A stretch of DNA of 18,053 nucleotides from an uncultured Succinivibrio sp. (GCA_900770725.1 CAAGLL010000054.1:1-18053); one strand, 5' to 3'; positions 1-6,337 are shown, counted from the first letter of the stretch. The notes: a model not told the origin generated them from the sequence alone. Numbers and translations: made by a program.

Positions 1-81
1 GAAGCCGAGAAGGACTCGATCAACATCGAGTTCATCAGCGGCATTGAAAACTGGAACTACGTCATCAGGCCAAAATTATAG
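1..81 (+). CDS. 3' end of an unidentified gene (partial)
   Basis: Frame 1 is open from the window edge to a TAG at 79-81 and reads EAEKDSINIEFISGIENWNY then VIRPKL. Bases 1-70 have the GC-rich third positions of the surrounding genes, while the last few codons run into an AT-rich stretch. I do not recognise the family. It could be the tail of an upstream gene or a fragment left next to the disrupted reductase that follows. The true start lies outside the window. Confidence 0.3.
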   Translation, partial: EAEKDSINIEFISGIENWNYVIRPKL

Positions 82-550
82 GTTATTTGGTGACAGTTCC
101 TTAGGCGCGCTCTACCCTGACTTCAAGATCGACGCCAAGGCCGAGCAGGAGGCCCTCACGAAGGCCGACGTCATCGTCTTCGAGTTCCCGGTCTACTGGT
201 ACCAGGTCCCCGCGCTCATGAAGAAGTGGTTCGAGGACGTGTTCACCCACGGCTTTGCCTACGGCACCGGCGGCGACAAGCTCCACGGCCGCACCATGCT
301 CCTCTCCTGCACCACCGGCAGCCCAGCCGAGGCCTACACCCCGCAGGGCCCCAACAGCCATCCGCTTGACTTCTACCTCAACAACTACGAGCAGACTGCC
401 AAGCTCTGCGGCATGAAGTACGCAAAGCCGCTCATCGCCTACGGCATGCTCTACATCCCGGGCGTGATGGACGAGAAGGCCAAGGCTGCGGTCATCGAGA
501 AGGCCAAGGCTCACGCCAAAGCGCTCAAGTCTGAGATCGACGCGCTCTGA
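44..550 (+). CDS. NAD(P)H-dependent quinone reductase, flavodoxin-2 fold (KefF/MdaB-like), 5' end disrupted
   Basis: The protein matches the KefF/MdaB/YwrO type of FMN-dependent NAD(P)H oxidoreductase, cytosolic enzymes that reduce quinones by two electrons. Visible landmarks are LYPDFKID, EQEALTKADVIVFEFPVYWY, PALMKKWFEDVF, HGFAYG and LHGRTMLLSCTTG, in the family's usual order. Homology begins abruptly at about base 107. Intact members have about 40 further residues before this point, including the first beta strand and the FMN phosphate-binding loop. Upstream in this frame is AT-rich, non-homologous sequence with only a TTG at 44 as a nominal start and no convincing ribosome-binding site. 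The gene therefore looks 5'-truncated or recombined and may not make an active enzyme. A strong terminator follows at once. The family is fairly certain; functionality is doubtful. Confidence 0.75.
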   Translation: MKTGTTSSGQNYRLFGDSSLGALYPDFKIDAKAEQEALTKADVIVFEFPVYWYQVPALMKKWFEDVFTHGFAYGTGGDKLHGRTMLLSCTTGSPAEAYTPQGPNSHPLDFYLNNYEQTAKLCGMKYAKPLIAYGMLYIPGVMDEKAKAAVIEKAKAHAKALKSEIDAL

Positions 551-565
551 TTAAAAGAGTGCGCG

Positions 566-599
566 AAAGCCCCGGAGGCGCAGGCCCCCGGGGCTTTTT
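566..599 (+). terminator. Rho-independent terminator after the reductase gene
   Basis: A 10-bp stem AAAGCCCCGG (566-575) pairs with CCGGGGCTTT (588-597) and runs into a T-tract. It lies 15 bases past the TGA of the reductase gene. Confidence 0.9.
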
Positions 600-630
600 G
601 CATACTGCTTGCATCTTCTTGCGCATATGC

Positions 631-664
631 AAAAAGGCCTCCTGGGGCAAAAGCCCCAGGAGGC
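631..664 (-). terminator. Rho-independent terminator for the first hsp20 gene
   Basis: A perfect 12-bp stem (637-648 with 653-664, GCCTCCTGGGGC and its complement) has an AAAA loop. On the minus strand it is followed by TTTTT (631-635). It lies about 80 bases past the stop of the minus-strand hsp20, so that gene and the plus-strand reductase converge here, each with its own terminator. Confidence 0.88.
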
Positions 665-742
665 AGTCCCGCGCTGCTTTGGACGCGCGGATTGGTGCAG
701 CTTATTCTTGTTGTTATTGCGCTGCCCTAATTCTTCCTCAAG

Positions 743-1168
743 TCAGTTCACGCTGATCTGCGAGCCCTTGGCTCCGCCCTGCTTTTCTAGGCAGATGTCC
801 AGCTCGCCGTTCTGGTAGGCCGCGTAGATCTTCTGGGGATCGACATCATCGAACCTGAACTGCCTCTCGCACCTGCCCTCGCTGCGCTCGTGCATCACGA
901 AGCCGCCCTGGTTCTCCTGCTTGTCCTCGTTGCGCTCGGCGCTCACGGTCAGCACGCCGTCGTTGAAGCTGACCTTGATGTCATTCTTGTTGAAGCCTGG
1001 CATGTCGGCCTTGAGCTGGTAGCGGTCGCCCTTGTCCACGATGTCGGTCTTCATGGAGCCTTCGAACACTTCGTCAGGCTCAAATCCAAGATCCTCGAGG
1101 GGACGCGCGAAAAAGTCGAACACTGCCGGAACATACCCGTTGCGGGCCATGATCTGATTCTTCTTCAT
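743..1168 (-). CDS. Small heat-shock protein, Hsp20/alpha-crystallin family (141 aa)
   Basis: ATP-independent holdase chaperone of the IbpA/IbpB type that binds unfolding proteins in the cytosol. An alpha-crystallin domain spans about residues 40-130, with YQLKADMPGFNKNDIKVSF, NDGVLTVSAER and late NGELDICL (the conserved A-x-x-x-N-G-x-L region). A C-terminal I-x-V tail motif (ISV in GSQISVN) is of the kind used for oligomer assembly. Length is normal. The ATG at 1168 is preceded by GAGGAG at good spacing. The neighbouring plus-strand gene at 1570 is divergent, and a second Hsp20 of the same build lies at 2129-2545. No clear sigma32 promoter was found here, unlike the second copy. An inverted repeat (ACCGC/GCGGT) sits just upstream of the ribosome-binding site and could affect translation. 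Confidence 0.93.
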   Translation of the reverse strand: MKKNQIMARNGYVPAVFDFFARPLEDLGFEPDEVFEGSMKTDIVDKGDRYQLKADMPGFNKNDIKVSFNDGVLTVSAERNEDKQENQGGFVMHERSEGRCERQFRFDDVDPQKIYAAYQNGELDICLEKQGGAKGSQISVN

Positions 1169-1569
1169 ACCAAACTCCTCACCGCGCTTGGCGGTACAAA
1201 TCCTTGTTTTCCTTTGACACCTCTATAAGTGAGGGCGGATTTGCAAAAATGCAGTGATAAGAAATGATAACTAATATCATTTGAGAAAACCAGTATCAAT
1301 TATCAGTAATTCGGCCTCGCTAGGCTGGGACCTGTGAGCTGTATAAAAAATCAAATGTACTATATTGACTTTTTATTTAATCAAAACTGCACATTTCAGC
1401 TGATATCAAGCTTGAATATCAACTATTCCATGCTACTTGCTTCACATCTTTGCCTTTTTGCTTCGCACTTGTATGTTCTTTGTTCACTCGATCATGTTTT
1501 AAGGCGCAACGCTACGCCACAATGTCGCCATACAGCAAAACCATTACAACCAGAACAAAGGATGGATAG
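1169..1569. other. AT-rich divergent intergenic region (about 400 bp)
   Basis: No credible gene is seen between the divergent hsp20 and DUF1311 genes. The stretch from about 1240 to 1510 is much more AT-rich than the coding DNA and contains repeated GATA/TATC-like words (for example 1255-1305) and one 21-base imperfect palindrome at 1401-1421. It presumably holds both promoters, but I could not find convincing -35/-10 pairs for either gene. Confidence 0.5.
1401..1421. promoter_or_regulatory. Operator-like imperfect palindrome
   Basis: TGATAT and ATATCA arms flank the self-complementary core CAAGCTTG, with one extra A breaking perfect symmetry. It lies about 150 bases upstream of the DUF1311 gene in AT-rich DNA. 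A dimeric regulator site is possible; no particular regulator can be named. Confidence 0.3.
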
Positions 1570-1986
1570 ATGAGGAATCTCCTGTGGGTCGCCATGGCGG
1601 TGGTATTCGTCTGCGGCACCGCCGCGGGCATGGGCGAGGGCCAGGCCGCAGAGGACGCTGCTTCACCGCAGTTCCACCAGTGCATGCAGAAGTCCGGCGG
1701 AGTTACCGTCAACATGAACGACTGCTACGGCGACGAGCTGAAGCGTCTGGACGAGCGGCTCAACAAGGCCTATCAGGGCCTGATGGCCAAGAAGGACGCT
1801 GAAGAGAAGCGCAACCTCAAGGCAGCCGAGCTCGCATGGATCAAGTACCGCGATGCCGCCGTGCGCGACTTCGAGGTCACGGGCGGGACCATGGACAGCC
1901 TCACGGCCAACAGCATCTTCCTGGAGATAACAGCGCAGCGCGTGGAGATGCTCGAGAAGCGCCTGGAGATCCTCAACGATCTTTAA
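1570..1986 (+). CDS. Secreted DUF1311 / LprI-like protein (138 aa)
   Basis: Residues 1-27 are a Sec signal peptide (MRNLLWVAMAVVFVCGTAAG, then a small-residue cleavage region), so the product is periplasmic. The mature part matches the lysozyme-inhibitor LprI N-terminal domain/DUF1311: a Cys pair in FHQCMQKSGG...NMNDC, then ELKRLDERLNKAYQGLM, LKAAELAWIKYRDA and a final R-V-E-M-L-E helix. The two later cysteines usual in the family are missing here: YRDAAV has Ala where many members have Cys, and no Cys follows. Only one disulfide of the mature protein is therefore possible. Some relatives inhibit lysozyme; most are uncharacterised, so function is only suggested. ATG at 1570 has AAAGGA eight bases upstream. 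A bidirectional terminator follows. Confidence 0.8.
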   Translation: MRNLLWVAMAVVFVCGTAAGMGEGQAAEDAASPQFHQCMQKSGGVTVNMNDCYGDELKRLDERLNKAYQGLMAKKDAEEKRNLKAAELAWIKYRDAAVRDFEVTGGTMDSLTANSIFLEITAQRVEMLEKRLEILNDL

Positions 1987-2023
1987 ACCATTTCCTCCCA
2001 TGGCGCATCCGGACGCCCTTTCA

Positions 2024-2072
2024 GCAAGCAAAAAGCCGGGGCGGCACGATGCCGCTCCGGCTTTTTGCTTGC
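2024..2072. terminator. Bidirectional Rho-independent terminator
   Basis: Arms 2024-2045 and 2051-2072 form a roughly 22-bp stem with one G-T pair, with loop ACGAT. A-rich and T-rich runs inside the arms provide the U-tract in either direction. It serves both the plus-strand DUF1311 gene (stop 1986) and the convergent second hsp20 (stop 2129). Confidence 0.9.
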
Positions 2073-2128
2073 TTGCCTCAGGAGGGGCGCAGAGCGCCCG
2101 CCCCTTCATCCACAATGTTCTCTTTGGA

Positions 2129-2545
2129 TCAGTGAACCTCGATGGTGTGGCCCTGGCTCTGCTGCGCCCTTGAGAGGATCACGGTGAGGGTGCCGTTGTC
2201 GAAGGTCGCGTCGATGGTCGAGGGATCGACGTCAGGGAAGCTTATGGAGCGCTCGTACTCGCCGCTCTCGCGCTCGTGGATCACGTAATGGTGATCGCCC
2301 ACCTCGTCGCCGCTGTGGTGGGCGGCCTTGATGGAGAGCACGCCGTCGTTGAAGCCGATGCTGATCTCGCCCTTGGCGGTGCCCGGCATGTCGGCCTTCA
2401 GGACATAGCGGCCGTCCTCGGTCACGTACACGTCCACCGGCAGGTTGCCGTGCCGTGCCACCCTCTGGCCTAAGTTCTGGATCGGGCTGTTGAGCAGGTC
2501 GAAGATGCTGGTGAAGCCCTTGTTGGCGTCATCGAAATATGCCAT
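2129..2545 (-). CDS. Small heat-shock protein, Hsp20/alpha-crystallin family (138 aa), second copy
   Basis: A second IbpA/B-like holdase. The start is set at the ATG at 2545 (MAYFDDANKGF) because AAGGAG lies just upstream. The longer frame beginning with TTG at 2575 adds ten residues unlike the family. The alpha-crystallin domain contains YVLKADMPGTAKGEISIGF, NDGVLSIKA, HERESGEYERSISFPDVD and DNGTLTVIL. The tail carries the I-x-V motif (IEV). It differs enough from the copy at 743-1168 to be an old paralogue rather than a recent duplication, as with IbpA/IbpB partners. A sigma32-like promoter lies 50-80 bases upstream, and the 5' leader has a small GGCCC/GGGCC hairpin just before the ribosome-binding site. 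Confidence 0.93.
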   Translation of the reverse strand: MAYFDDANKGFTSIFDLLNSPIQNLGQRVARHGNLPVDVYVTEDGRYVLKADMPGTAKGEISIGFNDGVLSIKAAHHSGDEVGDHHYVIHERESGEYERSISFPDVDPSTIDATFDNGTLTVILSRAQQSQGHTIEVH

Positions 2546-2596
2546 TTGAAATCTCCTTGCGGCCCCTTGGGCCAAGTCATTTTGCTTATGACTATT

Positions 2597-2624
2597 ACTT
2601 GGGGGCGGCAGACGGGATTTAAAG
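2597..2624 (-). promoter_or_regulatory. Sigma32-like heat-shock promoter for the second hsp20
   Basis: On the minus strand CTTTAAA (2618-2624) is followed after 13 bases by CCCCAAGT (2597-2604). This is close to the known sigma32 pattern CTTGAAA - 11 to 16 bases - CCCCATNT, with one mismatch in the -35 element and one in the -10 element. Its position upstream of an hsp20 gene supports it. Confidence 0.55.
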
Positions 2625-2671
2625 GTCGCTGAGAGTTCTTTTCAGGATTGGAGAAATAAGGATGGATAACA

Positions 2672-2708
2672 GCAGGTTGCGCGGCGCGCTAAACGGCGCG
2701 CAACCTGC
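2672..2708 (-). terminator. Strong hairpin after the truB-linked secreted-protein gene
   Basis: A 12-bp perfect stem GCAGGTTGCGCG (2672-2683) pairs with 2697-2708. It starts eight bases past the minus-strand stop at 2716. There is no T-tract on the minus strand, so it may be a 3'-end stabiliser or a weak terminator. Confidence 0.55.
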
Positions 2709-2715
2709 AGCTCCG

Positions 2716-3396
2716 TCAGTCCTGGCTGTCGGTGAGGGGCTTTGAAAGGCCCTCGAGGAAGTCCTGGTCCTCGATCACGCACGCCTTTTGCGTGCAGGAC
2801 ATCAGGACGCTCTCCTGCCCGCCCAAAAGCGCCTGGGGGTTGGCGTACTCCCCCGCCCCGCCCTCAAGCCAGGGCGCGGGGGAGCCGAGCTTGGTGATGA
2901 AGGAGGCGGTGAGCCTGCCGCCGCCCTCATCCTTCACTGACACCACCTTGTCCAAGGCGCTCACGCCTGCGCGCAAAAGCACCCTGCCGACCTGTGGGAC
3001 CACCGCCACGTAGTCCTTGAGCTTGGGCTGCACCTCCATGAGGTAGCCCGTGAACTTGAAGGGCCTGCCGTAGAGATCGCGATCGTAGAACGTGCCCTGC
3101 TCGAGCCTGACCCAGCCGCCCTTCTCAAGGGCGCGGGCGAAGGCGGCCATGCGCTGCCAGCCGCGCCTGGCCGCGGGATGGTATTGCTTGGAGAGGTTCT
3201 CTTTGGCATCTGGATCCTCGATGCACAGCGCCATGTCATGCAGCTTCGAGGGAAATCCCGGCGCGGTCACGTAGACCTTCTGGGTGTTGAGCGCGGCGTC
3301 AAGCCCCGCTCCCACCAGCGCAAGATCCGCCCCTTCCGAGGGAAGCGCGGCTGAAGCGGCCGCGGCCAGAGCCGCGGCGGCAATGATTGGCTTCAT
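2716..3396 (-). CDS. Secreted protein of unknown function (226 aa), coupled to truB
   Basis: Not recognised. Residues 1-16 (MKPIIAAAALAAAASA) form a short Sec signal peptide with a likely cut after ASA, so the product is exported. The mature protein has three cysteines: one in MALCIEDP near residue 58, and a close pair in MSCTQKACVIED near the C-terminus that could form a disulfide. There are no transmembrane segments after the signal. The ATG overlaps the TGA of truB by four bases (ATGA), so the gene is probably translated by coupling to truB and shares its mRNA. Base composition matches its neighbours. Nothing in the sequence links it to pseudouridylation; the arrangement may be purely transcriptional. 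Confidence 0.8.
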   Translation of the reverse strand: MKPIIAAAALAAAASAALPSEGADLALVGAGLDAALNTQKVYVTAPGFPSKLHDMALCIEDPDAKENLSKQYHPAARRGWQRMAAFARALEKGGWVRLEQGTFYDRDLYGRPFKFTGYLMEVQPKLKDYVAVVPQVGRVLLRAGVSALDKVVSVKDEGGGRLTASFITKLGSPAPWLEGGAGEYANPQALLGGQESVLMSCTQKACVIEDQDFLEGLSKPLTDSQD

Positions 3397-4406
3397 GATT
3401 GAATGCCTTGTACTTCTGAAAACGGATTTGACATCATGCGGTCGGGCACCAGGAGCTGGCCCTGGATGTGGCCTACCCCCAGGAAGCAGCCGCGAGCCCA
3501 GATCGAGACGTGCTCGTCGGGCCTCATGCTGCAGCCCTCCGCGTCAAAGCCCTCGCCCGTGCGCTGCCTGATGCCGTGCATCAGGCGGTCGGCCTTCTCG
3601 TCCGAGAGCGTGACTTTTGGAAGAGATGACATCAGGGCGCCCGTGGGCAGGAGCAGGCGGTCGAGGGATGAGAGATCGGCAGGATCCGGCAGCGCATCGC
3701 TCATGGCCTGGAGATCCTCAAGGCCTACCATGCGCCCATCGGGAAGCCCCTGCACCGCGATGCGCCTGAGCATGGTGACGTAGGCGCCGCAGCCCAAGGC
3801 CTCTCCGATGTCGGCTATGAGCGTCCTGATGTAGGTGCCCTTGGAGCATGCAACCTCGATCGTGAACCTGCCATCGCCCTTCTCTAAGAGCTTTATTGAG
3901 CTTATGGTCACCTTCCTCGAGGGGATCTCGACCTCGCGCCCGGCACGGGCGTACTTGTAAAGCGGCCTGCCGGCGACTTTCACTGCGGAGTAGACCGGAG
4001 GGACCTGGGTTATCTCGCCTACGAAGCCTTGGAGCGCCTCCTCGAGGCGATCGAGAGCGTCGCCGACTTCGCGGCGCTCGACCACCTCGCCCTCGGCATC
4101 GCAGGTCGTGGTGGTCACGCCGAGCGTGCCTTCTGCAAGGTACTTCTTGCCGCCTTCCAAGAAGAACGAGGCGAACTTGGCGCTCTCGCCTAGCAGTATG
4201 GGCAGCAGCCCCGATGCGAGCGGATCGAGCGAGCCTGCGTGCCCGCCTTTCCTGGCCCTGAAGATCCCGCGCACGCGGGTCAGGGCGCCTGCAGAGGAGA
4301 GGCCCTTGGGCTTGTCGAGCAAAAGCACGCCGCTTACATCCCGCTTGGGGATGCGGCTCTGGGGGTGGCGGAAGGTCTCCGCCCCGATTTTAAGGGAGTC
4401 TTTCAT
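3393..4406 (-). CDS. truB: tRNA pseudouridine-55 synthase TruB (337 aa)
   Basis: TruB converts U55 in the T-loop of elongator tRNAs to pseudouridine in the cytosol. The family motifs are present: GVLLLDKPKGLSS (residues 26-38), then GHAGSLDPLASGLLP with catalytic Asp61, Y-S-A-V-K in PPVYSAVKVAGRPLYKYAR, and CSKGTYIRTLIADIGEALGC. The catalytic loop reads GHAGSLDPLASG where E. coli has GHTGALDPLATG; the aspartate is intact. A PUA-like C-terminal region ends with FLGVGHIQGQLLVPDRMM. The ATG at 4406 has no clear Shine-Dalgarno, and a TACAAT box lies only nine bases upstream. An hxlR-type gene ends 24 bases upstream on the same strand, and a secreted protein overlaps the 3' end. The usual rpsO/rbfA neighbours are absent. 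Confidence 0.95.
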   Translation of the reverse strand: MKDSLKIGAETFRHPQSRIPKRDVSGVLLLDKPKGLSSAGALTRVRGIFRARKGGHAGSLDPLASGLLPILLGESAKFASFFLEGGKKYLAEGTLGVTTTTCDAEGEVVERREVGDALDRLEEALQGFVGEITQVPPVYSAVKVAGRPLYKYARAGREVEIPSRKVTISSIKLLEKGDGRFTIEVACSKGTYIRTLIADIGEALGCGAYVTMLRRIAVQGLPDGRMVGLEDLQAMSDALPDPADLSSLDRLLLPTGALMSSLPKVTLSDEKADRLMHGIRQRTGEGFDAEGCSMRPDEHVSIWARGCFLGVGHIQGQLLVPDRMMSNPFSEVQGIQS

Positions 4407-4414
4407 GGGGCGCT

Positions 4415-4420
4415 ATTGTA
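4415..4420 (-). promoter_or_regulatory. Possible -10 box immediately upstream of truB
   Basis: TACAAT (minus strand) lies nine bases before the truB ATG in the 24-base gap after the HxlR gene. No good -35 is seen at 16-18 bases. If used, transcription would begin within a few bases of the ATG, giving an almost leaderless truB mRNA. Confidence 0.3.
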
Positions 4421-4430
4421 CCCTAAGCCC

Positions 4431-4790
4431 TCACCTGGACGGACGCGATCCCAGGATCCCGCCTAAGTTATCCTCAAGCCAGGAGACGAGCGGGTGCAGG
4501 CGCGCGTAGGCCTCGGCGCCGTACTGCGTCAGGCTGTACTCGACCTTGGGCGGGATGGTGTTGTAGGCCTTGCGGCTGACCATGCCGTCAGCCTCGAGAT
4601 CCGAGAGCGCCTGGGAGAGCATGCGGTCGCTCACCCCCTCGATCTCGCGCTTGATCTCCGAGAAGCGGCGCGTGCCGCTTCCGAGCACCATCAGCACGAG
4701 CTCGCCCCACCTGCTGGTGAGGTGCCTCAGGATCTGCCTTGACGGGCACTTCGAGCTGAGCACCCTGCCGCGGATCGCGCCTGCTGCCAT
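4431..4790 (-). CDS. HxlR-family winged-helix transcriptional regulator (119 aa)
   Basis: A MarR-like winged-helix DNA-binding protein of the HxlR/YodB/HypR group, which act as dimers and often sense electrophiles or redox state through a conserved N-terminal cysteine. Matching features in order: CPSRQILRHL with Cys15, RWGELVLMVL, GTRRFSEIKREIEGVSDRML, LSDLEADGMVSRKAY, and PPKVEYSLTQYGAEAY in the wing. Length is typical. The ATG at 4790 follows AAAGGAGGT. HxlR members frequently control an adjacent oxidoreductase gene, but none is divergent here; the 4.5S RNA gene lies on the other side. Downstream is truB after 24 bases. Targets are not predictable beyond possible autoregulation. Confidence 0.92.
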   Translation of the reverse strand: MAAGAIRGRVLSSKCPSRQILRHLTSRWGELVLMVLGSGTRRFSEIKREIEGVSDRMLSQALSDLEADGMVSRKAYNTIPPKVEYSLTQYGAEAYARLHPLVSWLEDNLGGILGSRPSR

Positions 4791-4848
4791 GTTGAGATAC
4801 CTCCTTTCGCGCCCTGTGAAAACGGCGCCTTTCGTCTGGCTATCGGTA

Positions 4849-4878
4849 AGAATAGCACTTTTAGTAAGGCACTTTCAA
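4849..4878 (-). promoter_or_regulatory. Sigma70-type promoter for the HxlR gene
   Basis: On the minus strand TTGAAA (4873-4878) is followed after 18 bases by TATTCT (4849-4854), about 60 bases before the ATG. The spacer region repeats the word AGTGC (AAAGTGCC and AAAGTGCT), which could be part of an operator. Confidence 0.5.
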
Positions 4879-4915
4879 AATGAAAGCATTGGGCCGGATC
4901 AGGACGCATCCTGCC

Positions 4916-4945
4916 TTGAAAATCCAGGGTGGTTTATTGTAGGAT
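4916..4945 (+). promoter_or_regulatory. Sigma70-type promoter for the 4.5S RNA gene
   Basis: TTGAAA (4916-4921) and TAGGAT (4940-4945) are separated by 18 bases. The RNA 5' end inferred from folding (about 4959) lies slightly further downstream than a typical start, so a few 5' bases may be trimmed. Confidence 0.5.
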
Positions 4946-4958
4946 AAGCCCTGTCTGT

Positions 4959-5066
4959 GGGGGTCTGTCAGTCCCCGCGTACTTGCGCCGGGTTTAATTG
5001 GTCAGGTCCGAAAGGAAGCAGCCAGGGTCCGGAGGCGAGGTACCGCGGTCAGGTTGGCAGATCCCC
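4959..5066 (+). ncRNA. ffs: 4.5S signal recognition particle RNA (short bacterial type)
   Basis: This RNA binds Ffh and directs ribosomes making membrane and secreted proteins to FtsY. The diagnostic core GGTCAGGTCCGAAAGGAAGC, followed by AGCC (about 5001-5024), matches the Ffh-binding domain of E. coli 4.5S RNA with a GAAA tetraloop instead of GGAA. The 5' GGGG(G)TCTGTCA pairs with 3' TGGCAGATCCCC to close the long hairpin, giving about 108 nt, the usual length for the short form. There is no separate terminator beyond the fold and a TTTT at 5074-5077, and the next gene starts only 23 bases later, so some read-through into it is likely. Confidence 0.95.
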
Positions 5067-5089
5067 TCCATCGTTTTCAAGGGTGCAAA

Positions 5090-6337
5090 TTGAGCAGCGA
5101 CTCCAGCCTCTACGCCAACCTCCATGAGCTCATAGTCTCCGACTACCTGCGCGTTGAGAAGTCGCAGAACTTCTTCGACCTGCTCTCGCGGATGGAAGGC
5201 GAGATCTCCATGAAGTCGCCCAACGTCTTCATGATGGTGCGCCCCCGCGGCTTCGGCCTCTCGCTCTCCTCGGAGGCGCTCTGCTCGCTGCTTGAGCGCT
5301 CGGGGGACTTCGCCGACAGCTCGCGCTACAACTCGGGGCCCATGAAGGAGGCGCTCGAGGCGATGCCGCGCCACCACGTCATCAGCATCGACTTCAAGAA
5401 GACGGCCTCGCGCACGCCGCAGGAGTTCTCAGACCACCTCCTCGGCATGCTCCAGGAGCTTTACTGGGAGCACCACCTGCCGGGGCAGCGCAGCAGCTTC
5501 ACCACCCCCAAGGCCTACTTTGCCGATCTCATAGCCCAGCTCTCCGAGCGCCACCACGACAAGGTGGTCGTGCTCATCGACAACTACGACATCCCCTTCA
5601 TTCTCGCCTCGCAGATGGAGTCCAGATACCGCCAGGAGGCCGTGTCCATCTACCTTGAGATGCTAAACGTCATCAAGCACTACAGCCAGTGCGTGAAATG
5701 GGCATTGCTCTCAGGGCACATCAAGTTCTCGCTGGCCTCCGAGCTCTCGGAGGGCCTGCCGCTGGTGCACGATCTCTCATCCTCCCCTGAGTACGACACG
5801 CTCTTTGGCTTCACGCGCGACGAGGTTATGGGGGTGTTCGGCGATGAGATCAAGGCCCACTGCGGAGCTTCCGGGATCACCACGGATGCCTTCTTGAACC
5901 TGCTTGAGCGCTGCTACGGCGGCTTCGTGTTCTCAGACCGCATGCAGAAGGTGTTCTGCCCGGCCTGCGTCAACCACGTGGTCTCAAACGGCTTCCGCAT
6001 GCTCCCCTACTCGGCCTCGGGCGACTACGCCTTCCTGAGGCAGACGCTCTCCGAGTGCGGAACCGATCTTCAGTGGCTCTACGACAAGGACGGCCAGGAT
6101 CCGCTTTTTGGCGACAGCCTGCCCCTAAGGCCCAAGGGCAAGCAGCTTGGATCGCTGCTCATCCAGCTTGGCTTTGCCACGCGCGACCGCGTGACCGAGC
6201 ATGACCTGGGCGGCTTCTCGACCTGGCGCTACCGCTTCTGCTGCCCCAACCTCGACATGGAGGCCACGCTAAAAGCCGTGGCCGGCGAGAAAGGCGGCCA
6301 GGATCTGCTGCGCGAGCTGGGCGCAGACGTGGCGTAG
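5090..6337 (+). CDS. AAA-ATPase-like protein (PF09820 type) with degenerate Walker motifs (415 aa)
   Basis: The layout resembles the AAA-ATPase-like family found in many gut bacteria: an N-terminal helical part (LHELIVSDYLRVEKSQNFF), MMVRPRGFGLSLSSEAL where family members have RPRRFGKSL, VVVLIDNYDIPF where they have VVLIDEYDKP, a sensor-like WALLSGHIKFSLAS, then SPEYDTLFGFTRDEV and ERCYGGFVF. The P-loop lysine is Leu57 and the catalytic Walker B glutamate is Asn165, so ATP hydrolysis is unlikely. The C-terminal PD-(D/E)XK nuclease region common in relatives appears absent; the protein ends shortly after RFCCPNLDMEATLKA. The start is taken as TTG at 5090 with AAGGG six bases upstream; the longer frame from 5054 would overlap the 4.5S RNA. 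The physiological role of the family is not well established. Fold moderately sure; function unknown. Confidence 0.7.
   Translation: MSSDSSLYANLHELIVSDYLRVEKSQNFFDLLSRMEGEISMKSPNVFMMVRPRGFGLSLSSEALCSLLERSGDFADSSRYNSGPMKEALEAMPRHHVISIDFKKTASRTPQEFSDHLLGMLQELYWEHHLPGQRSSFTTPKAYFADLIAQLSERHHDKVVVLIDNYDIPFILASQMESRYRQEAVSIYLEMLNVIKHYSQCVKWALLSGHIKFSLASELSEGLPLVHDLSSSPEYDTLFGFTRDEVMGVFGDEIKAHCGASGITTDAFLNLLERCYGGFVFSDRMQKVFCPACVNHVVSNGFRMLPYSASGDYAFLRQTLSECGTDLQWLYDKDGQDPLFGDSLPLRPKGKQLGSLLIQLGFATRDRVTEHDLGGFSTWRYRFCCPNLDMEATLKAVAGEKGGQDLLRELGADVA

Noticed and set aside
1224..1229. TTGACA on the plus strand as a -35 box
   Set aside because: No acceptable -10 lies 16-18 bases downstream, and the nearest plus-strand gene starts more than 300 bases away.
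1200..1330. Possible CRISPR or tandem array because of recurring GATA/TATC words
   Set aside because: The words are short, irregularly spaced and unequal; there is no repeat-spacer pattern. No CRISPR array is seen anywhere in the window.
4994..5377. 127-aa minus-strand frame over the 4.5S RNA
   Set aside because: It lies antisense to the SRP RNA and the AAA-like gene; codon pattern is a shadow.
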